From CAVRCA01 sp963719345 (GTDB lineage Bacteria; Pseudomonadota; Alphaproteobacteria; Acetobacterales; Acetobacteraceae): DNA of 64,000 bases. The stretch covers positions 62,001 through 126,000 of the forward strand of contig CAVRCA010000005.1 of assembly GCA_963719345.1 (NCBI GenBank), in the 5' to 3' direction. Positions 56,857 to 64,000 of the stretch are shown piece by piece. How positions within the stretch are numbered: position 1 is the first letter of the stretch; the number at the start of each line of letters is the position of its first letter. Made by a program: the position numbers and the translations under genes. A model generated the notes under the pieces. That model was not told the DNA's origin and searched no databases. It saw only the letters and a list, made by a program, of their open reading frames with translations.

Positions 56857-58299
56857 GTGAGTGAGCGTGACGCCGGCAGCGGCACACCGGATCGTCCGAA
56901 CGCCGATGCCAACAGGCCCGATGCGAACAAGCAATGGGGCGGCCGGTTCGCCGGCGGTCCGTCCGCCATCATGCAGGAGATCAACGCCTCTATCGGCTTC
57001 GACCGCAAGCTTTGGCGACAGGACATAAGGGGCTCGCTGGCCCATGCGGCAATGCTCGCCAAGGTCGGGCTGCTCGGGACCGAGGACGAGCAGGCCATCC
57101 GGGAGGGGTTGGCGGCGATCGAGGCCGAGATCGAGGCCGGGCGCTTCCCGTTCGTCGAGGCGCTCGAGGACATCCACATGAACATCGAGGCGCGGCTGAC
57201 CGAGCGGATCGGCGATGCGGGCAAGCGCCTGCACACCGCGCGCAGCCGCAACGACCAGGTGGCGACCGACCTGCGCCTCTGGGTCCGCGATGCGATCGAT
57301 GGGCTCGACGCCCAGCTCGCCGACCTGATGCGGGCCTTCGCCGGGCGGGCTGCCGCCCACGCCGCCGACCCGATGCCCGGCTTCACCCATCTGCAGACGG
57401 CGCAGCCGGTCACGTTCGGCCATCATCTGCTGGCCTATGTCGAGATGCTGGCGCGCGACCGCGGGCGGCTGGCCGATTGCCGTCGGCGGCTCGGTGAATC
57501 GCCGCTCGGCGCCGCTGCCCTGGCCGGAACGTCGTTTCCGATCGACCGGGAAATGACGGCGGCCGCACTCGGCTTCGACCGTCCGGCGGCCAACTCGCTG
57601 GATGCCGTGTCCGATCGCGATTTCGCCTTGGAGTTCCTGGCCGCGTCGGCGATCGGCGCCGTCCATCTGTCGCGGTTCGCGGAGGAAATCGTCATCTGGT
57701 GCAGCGCGCCGTATCGGTTCGTCCGCCTGTCGGATGCGTTCACCACCGGCAGCTCGATCATGCCCCAAAAACGCAACCCGGACGCCGCCGAGCTGGTCCG
57801 CGCCAAGACCGGCCGGATGCTCGGGGCGCTGGTCGGGCTGCTCACGGTGATGAAGGGCCTCCCGCTCGCCTATGCCAAGGACATGCAGGAGGACAAGGAA
57901 CCGGTGTTCGACGCCGCCGAGGCGTGGGCGCTCTCGCTCGCCGCCAGCGCCGGCATGGCGCGCGACATGGTGCCCGACACCGCCCGCATGCGGGAGTTCG
58001 CCGGCAGCGGGTTCGCCACCGCCACCGACCTCGCCGACTGGCTGGTCCGCGCGCTGCGCCTGCCGTTCCGCGACGCGCACCACGTCACCGGCCGCCTGGT
58101 CGCGGCGGCCGAGGCTAGGGGCGTCGACCTCGCCGATCTGAGCCTCGACGAGTTGCAGGCGGTCGAGCCGAGGGTCACCCGGGACGTCTACTCGGTCCTG
58201 AGCGTCGAGGCGTCGGTCGCCTCGCGCACGAGCTACGGCGGCACCGCGCCGGCGAATGTCGCCGAGCAGGCGGCGCGCTGGCTGGCGGCGCTGGCATGA
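56857..58299 (+). CDS. argH: Argininosuccinate lyase
   Basis: Last step of arginine synthesis, releasing fumarate and arginine. 480 residues. WGGRFAGGPSAIMQEINASIGFD, DIHMNIEARLTERIGDAGKRLHTARSRNDQVATDLRL, HTHLQ-type GFTHLQTAQPVTFGHHLLAY with the catalytic His, and the fumarase-superfamily signature GSSIMPQKRNPDAAELVR. The start is GTG at 56857. It overlaps lptM by four bases; argH-lptM-lysA is a conserved order. Confidence 0.96.
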   Translation: MSERDAGSGTPDRPNADANRPDANKQWGGRFAGGPSAIMQEINASIGFDRKLWRQDIRGSLAHAAMLAKVGLLGTEDEQAIREGLAAIEAEIEAGRFPFVEALEDIHMNIEARLTERIGDAGKRLHTARSRNDQVATDLRLWVRDAIDGLDAQLADLMRAFAGRAAAHAADPMPGFTHLQTAQPVTFGHHLLAYVEMLARDRGRLADCRRRLGESPLGAAALAGTSFPIDREMTAAALGFDRPAANSLDAVSDRDFALEFLAASAIGAVHLSRFAEEIVIWCSAPYRFVRLSDAFTTGSSIMPQKRNPDAAELVRAKTGRMLGALVGLLTVMKGLPLAYAKDMQEDKEPVFDAAEAWALSLAASAGMARDMVPDTARMREFAGSGFATATDLADWLVRALRLPFRDAHHVTGRLVAAAEARGVDLADLSLDELQAVEPRVTRDVYSVLSVEASVASRTSYGGTAPANVAEQAARWLAALA

Positions 58300-58424
58300 G
58301 CCGCCCGTTGCTGTTGTTGCTGCTCGCCGCGCTGACGCTTGCCGCCTGCGGCAAGCGCGGGCCGCCCACCGCGCCCGGCCCGCCCGAGGAGATCATCTAC
58401 CCGCGCACCTACCCCACTCGCTGA
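58296..58424 (+). CDS. lptM: LptM-like small lipoprotein
   Basis: 42-residue lipoprotein: RPLLLLLLAALTLAACGKRGP. The hydrophobic signal ends in the lipobox LAAC, and CGKRGPP is the LptM/YifL signature. LptM assists maturation of the LPS translocon LptD in E. coli. A short proline-rich tail follows. It starts by ATGA overlap with argH. Too short for routine gene finding but well supported by motif and position. Confidence 0.85.
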   Translation: MSRPLLLLLLAALTLAACGKRGPPTAPGPPEEIIYPRTYPTR

Positions 58425-58456
58425 GTGCGGTGGGCCACGGCGCGCGGCCGCGGCGG

Positions 58457-59032
58457 TCAGGCAGCGAGGGCGAGGCCAGCGGTCGAGCTGCTTGCCGTGC
58501 CGGCGCCCGTCGCGGTGCTGCCCGCCTTGGCGTAGGACTGCACCGCGGTGGCGATGTCGGAGACGAGCGAATTGGCGAACGACTGCAGCCGTCCGGCCGC
58601 ACCGCTGGCATTGCCGCTGGCGCCGGGCGCGCCGTTCTGGTCCGTCGCCCCCGTCGCGTCGGAAGCCTGGTCGCCGGTCTGGCCGGATGCTCCGGCGCCG
58701 TGGTGGTGATGGTGGTGGTGGCCGGAGACAGGAGTGTTGCCCTGTGTCGACGAGGCTGCCGTGGTCGAGTTCTGCTGCCCGGACGTGCTGCCGGTCGAGG
58801 CGGTGGTGCTGCCGGCGCCGCCCTGAAGCTGCACCAGCATCGACTGCAGCTCCGCGCTGAGCTGCTGCATCGGATCGGTCGAGCCCGCGGTCGTGTTGTT
58901 GGTCGAGGAGGATGTCGCGGTCGCAGAGCCGGTGGAGGTCGGGAAGGCTGACCCGGTCGTGGCGGCGGCGGTGCTGCCGGTCCCGGCAGTCGGCGCAAAC
59001 CAGTTCGAAGTGATAAGGCTGTTGACGGACAC
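58457..59032 (-). CDS. Low-complexity Ser/Thr/Gly/Ala-rich protein with a heptahistidine tract
   Basis: 191 residues of unknown function. GTG at 59032 (VSVNSLITSNWFAP) has a strong GGAAGGAGAG ribosome site. Composition is Ser/Thr/Gly/Ala with a seven-histidine run around the middle, a short amphipathic part (MQQLSAELQSMLVQLQ) and a C-terminal helix (LQSFANSLVSDIATAVQSYAK). There is no signal peptide or membrane helix. Divergent from lysA. Could bind metal or be a non-classically exported or scaffold protein; no family is recognised. Confidence 0.65.
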   Translation of the reverse strand: MSVNSLITSNWFAPTAGTGSTAAATTGSAFPTSTGSATATSSSTNNTTAGSTDPMQQLSAELQSMLVQLQGGAGSTTASTGSTSGQQNSTTAASSTQGNTPVSGHHHHHHHGAGASGQTGDQASDATGATDQNGAPGASGNASGAAGRLQSFANSLVSDIATAVQSYAKAGSTATGAGTASSSTAGLALAA

Positions 59033-59197
59033 GGTTACTCTCCTTCCAACGAAAGCTGTGCGCATGCACGTGCGCCTGCAGGAGCAAGCGCCGAGCCACT
59101 GGAAATCCGCCGTTTCAGCCCGTCGTACGGCAGTTTTGACCGAGTTGCGGGTCGGCAAGTCGTGCCGGGTGGGTCAAACGTGCCTAGTCTTGGATCG

Positions 59198-60535
59198 ATG
59201 GATCCCGCCCGACCCCTCGATGAGCTGCCCGAGCCCTCGGTTGCCGAACTGATCGCCGCGCGCCCGCACCTCACCCTGCACGCAGCCGACGGGCTGGTGA
59301 TGGAGGACGTGCCGCTGGCGCGCATCGCCGACGCGCTCGGGACGCCCACCTGGGTCTACTCGGGGGCCGCCATGCGGACGCGCTACCGGGCGCTGGCCCG
59401 GGCGCTCGACGGGCTCGACGCCCACATCCACTACGCGGTCAAGGCCAACGACCACCTTGCGGTGCTGCGGCTGTTCGGCGCCGAGGGGGCAGGGGCGGAC
59501 GTCGTCAGCGAGGGCGAGCTGCGCCGGGCGCTGGCCGCCGGCATCCCGGCCGACCGGATCGTGTTCTCCGGCGTTGGCAAAACGGTCAACGAGCTGGGCT
59601 TTGCGCTCCAGGCCGGGATCGCGCAGATCAATGTCGAGAGCGCCGAGGAACTCGAGATGCTGGCGGCTCTGGCGGCCTCCACCGGCCACACGGCGCGCGT
59701 CGCGGTGCGGATGAACCCGGACGTCGAGGCGGGCACGCACGAGAAGATCAGCACCGGGCGGGCGCGCGACAAGTTCGGCGTCGCGGCCGGCGAGGCCGCG
59801 GCGCTCTACTGCCGGGCCGCCACGACCGCGGGCATCGAGCCGGTCGGGCTGGCGGTGCATATCGGCAGCCAGATCCTCGCCACCGGCCCCTACCGGGCGG
59901 CCTACCAGCGGCTGGCCGACCTGGTGTGCAGCCTGCGCGCCGATGGCCAGACCGTCCGGTCGGTGGATTGCGGCGGTGGCCTCGGCATCGGCTACCGGAA
60001 CGAGCCGACGGCGCGCCCGGACGCGCTGGCCGGCGTCATCCGCGCCACGCTGGGCGGGCTCGGCCTGCGCTTGATGGTCGAGCCGGGCCGCTGGCTGGTC
60101 GGCCCCGCCGGGGTGCTGCTCGCCTCGGTCGTCCTCACCAAGCGGACCGCCGGCAGCCGGATCGTCGTGCTGGATGCGGCGATGAACGATCTAGCCCGGC
60201 CGGCGATGTACGACGCCTGGCACGGCATCGTCCCGGTGGCGGCGGCTGACGCAGTCGGCGCGGCGACACCGGCGGACGTGGTCGGCCCGGTCTGCGAAAC
60301 CGCCGACACGTTCGCGCGCGGGCGGCTGCTCCCGCCGCTGGCGGCCGACGCGCGCGTGGCGATCCTGGACGCGGGCGCGTATGGTGCGGTGATGAGTTCC
60401 GCCTACAACGCGCGACCGCTGGCGGCCCAGGCAATGGTCGCGGGCGGCGAGTGGGCGGTGATCCGGGCGCGTCAGCCGATGGCGGCGCAATGGGCGGCGG
60501 AGCGCCTGCCGCCCTGGCTCGACCGGGATCGGTGA
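59198..60535 (+). CDS. lysA: Diaminopimelate decarboxylase
   Basis: PLP enzyme, last step of lysine synthesis. 445 residues. YAVKANDHLAVLRLFGAEGAGADVVSEGELRRAL carries the PLP lysine (HYAVKAN). HIGSQI, GGGLGIGY, EPGRWLVGPAGVLL and CETADTFARGR are the other substrate and cofactor motifs. ATG at 59198; an upstream in-frame start would add 12 residues. TIGR02302 follows 15 bases later, a usual alphaproteobacterial pair. Confidence 0.95.
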   Translation: MDPARPLDELPEPSVAELIAARPHLTLHAADGLVMEDVPLARIADALGTPTWVYSGAAMRTRYRALARALDGLDAHIHYAVKANDHLAVLRLFGAEGAGADVVSEGELRRALAAGIPADRIVFSGVGKTVNELGFALQAGIAQINVESAEELEMLAALAASTGHTARVAVRMNPDVEAGTHEKISTGRARDKFGVAAGEAAALYCRAATTAGIEPVGLAVHIGSQILATGPYRAAYQRLADLVCSLRADGQTVRSVDCGGGLGIGYRNEPTARPDALAGVIRATLGGLGLRLMVEPGRWLVGPAGVLLASVVLTKRTAGSRIVVLDAAMNDLARPAMYDAWHGIVPVAAADAVGAATPADVVGPVCETADTFARGRLLPPLAADARVAILDAGAYGAVMSSAYNARPLAAQAMVAGGEWAVIRARQPMAAQWAAERLPPWLDRDR

Positions 60536-60550
60536 GGTGGGCGGAGCGGC

Positions 60551-63193
60551 ATGACCGAACCGGCTTTGAGAGACCCGGCTCTGAAAGATACCGAGCGCCT
60601 GCTGCGGCGATTGTCCCGTCGCCGCGCTCTGGCTCGTCTGGCGCTGCTGTTCGAGCGGCTCTGGCCGGCTTTGTGGCCACCGCTCGGCGTCGCCGGGCTG
60701 TTCGTCGGCCTGGCCTTGTTCGGCATCGTCGGCTTGCTGCCGCCATGGCTGCACGCCGCTTTGCTGGCGGTGGTTGCGGTCGCCATTCTGGTGCTGCTCG
60801 GCCGTGGACTGCGCGGGGTCGGGACGCCCGATGGAGCCGCCGCCGATCGGCGGCTCGAGCAGGCTTCGGGATTGCGGCACCGCCCGCTGGCCGTTCTGAC
60901 CGATCGGCCGGCCCTCGCCGCCGCCGTGGCGGAGCCGGCCGTCGCCGGGCTCTGGCGCGAGCATGTGCGGCGTGCCATCGGCCAGGTCCGCCAAGCGCGG
61001 GTCGGCCTGCCGCATCCTGGCCTTGCCCGGCACGACCCGCGGGCGTTGCGCGGCGGGCTGGTCGTCGCCCTCGTCGCGGCGCTGGTCGTGGCCGGCCCGG
61101 ATGCACCGGCCCGGCTCGCCGCCGCGGTGCGACCCGGTCTGCCGCTGGCGCCGGCGCCGCCCTCGTCGCAACTGCAGGCCTGGGTAACCCCGCCGGCCTA
61201 TACCGGGCTTGCCCCGCTGTTCCTCAAGCCCGCCGGCGGCGCGGTCTCGGTGCCCGCCGGCTCGCATCTTGTCGCCAATCTGACGGGGGGTGTCGGCGGC
61301 GCGCCCAGCCTCGTGCTGGGCGGTCATGCGGAGCCGTTCCAGCCGCTCGACGCCGCCAGCTTCCAGGCCGAGCGCGATCTCACCAGTGGCGGGCGGCTGG
61401 CGGTCCGGCGGGAGGGCCGCGATCTGGCCGCCTGGGATGTGACCGTGCTCGCGCCCCAGGCGCCGCGGATCACGTGGGCGGAGCCGCCCGGCCCGGCGCC
61501 CCGCGGCCTGCAGGTGCGGCTGCCGTGGCAGGTGGCCGACGAGTACGGCGTCGACCAGCTGCGGGCCGAGCTGCGGCTGCGCGACCGTCCCGCCGCGCCG
61601 CCCGTGCTGCTCTCCGTGCCGGTGCCGAACGGGACGGCGAAATCGGCCAAGGGCGTCAGCCTGCAGGACCTGACCGCGAACCCCTGGGCCGGGCTAACGG
61701 TGACGGCGCGCCTGGTCGGTCGTAACGCCGCCGGCCTCGTCGGATCGAGCGCCGAAGCGGAGTTCAGCCTGCCGGAGCGTGCCTTTCGCCATCCGGTGGC
61801 GCGGCGCCTGATCGCCATCCGCAAGCGGCTCAGCCTCGATCCCGACGACCGGGCCACCGCGACGGCGGAGCTGGACCGGATGCTGCTGGACCCGGCCGCG
61901 TTGGGCGGCGACGACGGCGCGTTCCTCAACCTTGCCGACATCTACTATCGGCTGGTGCGCGATCGCGAGGCCGCCGCCGTCGGCGAGGCGCAGGCGTTGA
62001 TGTGGAGCCTGGCGCTGCATCTTGATGAAGGCGGCGCCGAGCGCACGGCCCGCGCGCTGGAAGCGGCGCGGGAGGCCGCCCGCGAGGCGCTCGATACCGC
62101 GACGCGGCAGCCGACCGACGCCAACCGGGCAGCGCTCGAGCAGCGCCTGGCCGAGCTGGAAAAGGCCATCCGGGACCATATGGCCGCGCTGCTCGAGCAG
62201 GCGCGCCGGGAGAACGCGCAGGCCCCGTCCGACCCCGACGCGCAGCGGCTCGACAGCCGCGAGTTCGAGCGCATGGCGGAGGCGGCGCGCGACGCCGCCC
62301 AGCAGGGCCGCATGGACGAGGCGCGCGACCGGATGGCCGAACTCGAGCGCATGCTCGACCAGTTGCGGAACGCTCGGATCGAGCACGGGCCGTCGGATGG
62401 CCAGAATGCCGGCAAGCGCCAGCGCGGGCGCGAGCAGATGGGCGCGGTGCAGGACATGATTGGCCGGGAAGGCAAGCTGCTCGACCACGCGCAGAGCCGC
62501 GCCGGGCAGGATCAGTCACGGTCGGGCGGTCGGCCGGACGCGCCGCGTCCCGGCGGTGCTCCACCCGCTGGAGCGCGACCGCCGGGCGCGCCCCCGCAAG
62601 CGGGCGGTCAGGACACTGGGCGCGAGGCCGACAGGCGGGTGCAGCAGGCGCTGCGCCGCGCTTTGGGTGAGCTGATGCAGCAGTTCGGCGACTTGGCGGG
62701 GCAGATCCCGCAAAGTTTGGGGCAAGCCGATTCGGCGATGCGCGACGCCGGCGAGGCGTTGGCCACCGGGCAGGACGGTGCCGCCGAACAAGCGCAGCAG
62801 CGGGCGGTCGAGGCCTTGCAGAAGGGCGGCAGCGAGATGGGCCAGATGCTCGCCAAGCAGCTCGGCCGGGGTCAGCCCGGGGAGGGCGAGCAAGGGGGCG
62901 AGCCCGACGGGACGGCCGGTCTAAGCCTGCAGGACGGCCGCAGCGACCGCGAGGGTTCGGCCGATGGACCGCTGCCCGGACAGCGAGGGCGCAGCAGCAA
63001 GCTCGACCCGCTCGGCCGCGAGCTGAACCAGGGGACCTCCGGCAGCGACGAGGCCGACGCGGTCCGGGTGCCCGAGGAGATGGAGCGCCAGCGCACGAAG
63101 GCGATCCAGGACGAGCTGCGGCGGCGCGGCGGCGAGCGTGCCCGTCCGCAACCCGAGCTGGACTACATCGATCGGCTCCTCAAGCAGTTCTGA
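60551..63193 (+). CDS. TIGR02302 family (DUF4175) membrane protein
   Basis: 880-residue protein of unknown function restricted mainly to alphaproteobacteria. Two N-terminal membrane helices (FVGLALFGIVGLLPPWLHAALLAVV) precede a third near 165-185. A periplasmic domain follows to about 400, then a long helical, glutamine- and alanine-rich coiled region (480-640), a Gly/Pro-rich linker and a C-terminal LDYIDRLLKQF. The ending and the RTKAIQDELRRRGGERARPQPELDYIDRLL segment are diagnostic. Likely cotranscribed with lysA. Confidence 0.9.
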   Translation: MTEPALRDPALKDTERLLRRLSRRRALARLALLFERLWPALWPPLGVAGLFVGLALFGIVGLLPPWLHAALLAVVAVAILVLLGRGLRGVGTPDGAAADRRLEQASGLRHRPLAVLTDRPALAAAVAEPAVAGLWREHVRRAIGQVRQARVGLPHPGLARHDPRALRGGLVVALVAALVVAGPDAPARLAAAVRPGLPLAPAPPSSQLQAWVTPPAYTGLAPLFLKPAGGAVSVPAGSHLVANLTGGVGGAPSLVLGGHAEPFQPLDAASFQAERDLTSGGRLAVRREGRDLAAWDVTVLAPQAPRITWAEPPGPAPRGLQVRLPWQVADEYGVDQLRAELRLRDRPAAPPVLLSVPVPNGTAKSAKGVSLQDLTANPWAGLTVTARLVGRNAAGLVGSSAEAEFSLPERAFRHPVARRLIAIRKRLSLDPDDRATATAELDRMLLDPAALGGDDGAFLNLADIYYRLVRDREAAAVGEAQALMWSLALHLDEGGAERTARALEAAREAAREALDTATRQPTDANRAALEQRLAELEKAIRDHMAALLEQARRENAQAPSDPDAQRLDSREFERMAEAARDAAQQGRMDEARDRMAELERMLDQLRNARIEHGPSDGQNAGKRQRGREQMGAVQDMIGREGKLLDHAQSRAGQDQSRSGGRPDAPRPGGAPPAGARPPGAPPQAGGQDTGREADRRVQQALRRALGELMQQFGDLAGQIPQSLGQADSAMRDAGEALATGQDGAAEQAQQRAVEALQKGGSEMGQMLAKQLGRGQPGEGEQGGEPDGTAGLSLQDGRSDREGSADGPLPGQRGRSSKLDPLGRELNQGTSGSDEADAVRVPEEMERQRTKAIQDELRRRGGERARPQPELDYIDRLLKQF

Positions 63194-63224
63194 CGGCAGT
63201 TCGCACCGGGCGCGTCGGCCGCGA

Positions 63225-63719
63225 TCAGGCGAGGCCGAGTACCGCATACAGCCGCTCGCTCGGCGGCCATGCCTGAATGATGTCGCCCCGCCAGGTGAAC
63301 GCCGCCCAGCCGATCAGGACGATCACCAGGACGCTCGCCGCCCAGGCGAGGCGGACCAGGGTTGCCTCGCGCCGACCCTCGCCCCAGCCGCTCCACAGCG
63401 CGCCCCGAAGCCGGTGGGGGCTGGTCCCCGGCTCGTGCTCCGGGTCGATCGCCCGGTCGCTCAGCCCAGCCGGGATTGGCCCGGCGCTGGCCGGGACATG
63501 GGGCGGTGGCGCAGGGGCCGGTGGCGCATGGGGCGGCGGCGGGGCGTGCGGAAAAGGGGGAAGGGGTTCGAACGGCTCCGGAGGTGGCGGATGCTCGGCC
63601 GGAACCGGCCGGGGCAGCCACTGGTGACCGCAGCGTGCGCACTGGACCGGTCGATCGGTGCCGAGCAGCGTTTCCGACACTTCGTAGGTTGCCGAGCACT
63701 CCGGGCAGACGATCCGCAT
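63225..63719 (-). CDS. MJ0042-type zinc-ribbon membrane protein
   Basis: 164 residues. MRIVCPECSATYEV and VQCARCGHQW form a four-cysteine zinc ribbon at the N-terminus. A proline-rich linker (50-95) follows, then one membrane helix near the C-terminus (LAWAASVLVIVLIGWAAF). Start ATG at 63719. Divergent from ftsE, the conserved arrangement in alphaproteobacteria. Its function is unknown, possibly linked to cell-envelope division proteins. Confidence 0.88.
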   Translation of the reverse strand: MRIVCPECSATYEVSETLLGTDRPVQCARCGHQWLPRPVPAEHPPPPEPFEPLPPFPHAPPPPHAPPAPAPPPHVPASAGPIPAGLSDRAIDPEHEPGTSPHRLRGALWSGWGEGRREATLVRLAWAASVLVIVLIGWAAFTWRGDIIQAWPPSERLYAVLGLA

Positions 63720-63850
63720 GCAGGCGTGGCTCCAAGCACGACGGGGAGGGGCTGGCGCAACCGACGATGTGTCTGCAATCGCGCGACCAGGGTTCCGGTA
63801 CGAGACACAGAGTGGCAAGAATACGCGCCGAGCGCACGTGGAAGCTGCAT

Positions 63851-64000
63851 GTGATACGGTTCGAACTCGGTCGCTCTGCGATACGGGCACGCCGGACAGG
63901 CGGGACCCGAAGTGTTGCGCGATCTCAGCTTCGAGATCCCGGAAGGAGGTTTTCGCTGGCTGCTCGGCCCGTCCGGGGCCGGCAAGTCCAGCCTGCTCCG
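63851..64000 (+). CDS. ftsE: Cell division ATP-binding protein FtsE, 5' part, frameshifted as read
   Basis: The GTG at 63851 opens VIRFE, the usual FtsE beginning. The expected continuation (NSVALRYGHAGQAGPEVLRDLSFEIPEGGFRWLLGPSGAGKSSLL, with Walker A) lies in another frame, explained by one missing base at about 63,865. The gene runs off the window end. FtsE with FtsX controls peptidoglycan hydrolysis at the septum. The frameshift is more likely error than real, as the gene is usually important. Confidence 0.7.
   Translation, partial: MIRFELGRSAIRARRTGGTRSVARSQLRDPGRRFSLAARPVRGRQVQPAP

Noticed and set aside
56842..58083. 5' extension of the tlpA-type frame through argH
   Set aside because: Antisense shadow of argH; the signal peptide starts at 56841.

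Overview
The window is GC-rich (about 70% by eye) and looks like a chromosomal segment of an alphaproteobacterium, most likely Rhodospirillales/Acetobacteraceae. That placement rests on gene order and family content: rimP-nusA-ylxR-infB-rbfA, argH-lptM-lysA-TIGR02302, a divergent MJ0042 zinc-ribbon gene and ftsE, and etfB-etfA-hbd. No rRNA gene is present, so the taxonomy is inference.

Region 1 (1-13,000) is mostly metabolic. It holds pyrD, yqgE, a peroxiredoxin, an ergothioneine pair (egtB, egtD) with a proline-rich exported protein, an orphan degenerate histidine-kinase ATPase domain, a hydroxyacid dehydrogenase, proline iminopeptidase, a DUF423 membrane protein, metK, trmB, a CYP199A-like P450 and a sugar-porter-type MFS transporter.

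Region 2 (13,000-19,050) is the translation/transcription operon rimP-nusA-ylxR/L7Ae-infB-rbfA. A terminator/antiterminator pair lies in front of rimP. As read, nusA carries a one-base frameshift.

Region 3 (19,050-36,850) is an accessory block between rbfA and a tRNA-Ala(CGC) gene. It starts with IS elements (a complete IS701-type, a truncated IS110 head, a complete IS21-type and an IS630 remnant) and a truncated poxB. Next come XapX and gst fragments, then a C-P lyase (phosphonate) locus: phnG-H-I-J-K-L-M', divergent phnF, and phnD-C-E. A phosphate-transporter fragment, a GNAT, an MFS transporter and wrbA follow. Most genes here carry one-base indels or nonsense codons, while phnJ and phnK are intact. 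This looks like a decaying island, although sequencing or assembly error has to be excluded.

Region 4 (36,850-54,700) is intact. It contains yggT, folD, a branched-chain-amino-acid-type ABC transporter with a fused LivH-LivM permease, then a minus-strand run mscS, 2OG-Fe(II) dioxygenase, MFS exporter and aqpZ that reads like an osmotic-response or hydroxylated-solute unit. A small HIG1-like protein, an acyl-CoA-dehydrogenase-fold enzyme, a NodS-like methyltransferase and a convergent glycosyltransferase form an uncharacterised cluster. etfB-etfA-hbd (electron transfer and hydroxyacyl-CoA oxidation) follow.

Region 5 (54,700-64,000) holds a YbhB-like protein, an AT-richer islet with a small barnase/EndoU-like ORF that has replaced the end of a tlpA-type gene, argH, lptM, a His-rich unknown, lysA, a TIGR02302 membrane protein, a zinc-ribbon protein and the start of ftsE, also frameshifted as read.

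The best candidates for something undescribed are the mscS/2OG-oxygenase/MFS/aquaporin unit, the dehydrogenase-fold/NodS/GT2 cluster, the rimP-leader switch, and the P450 with altered substrate-anchor positions.
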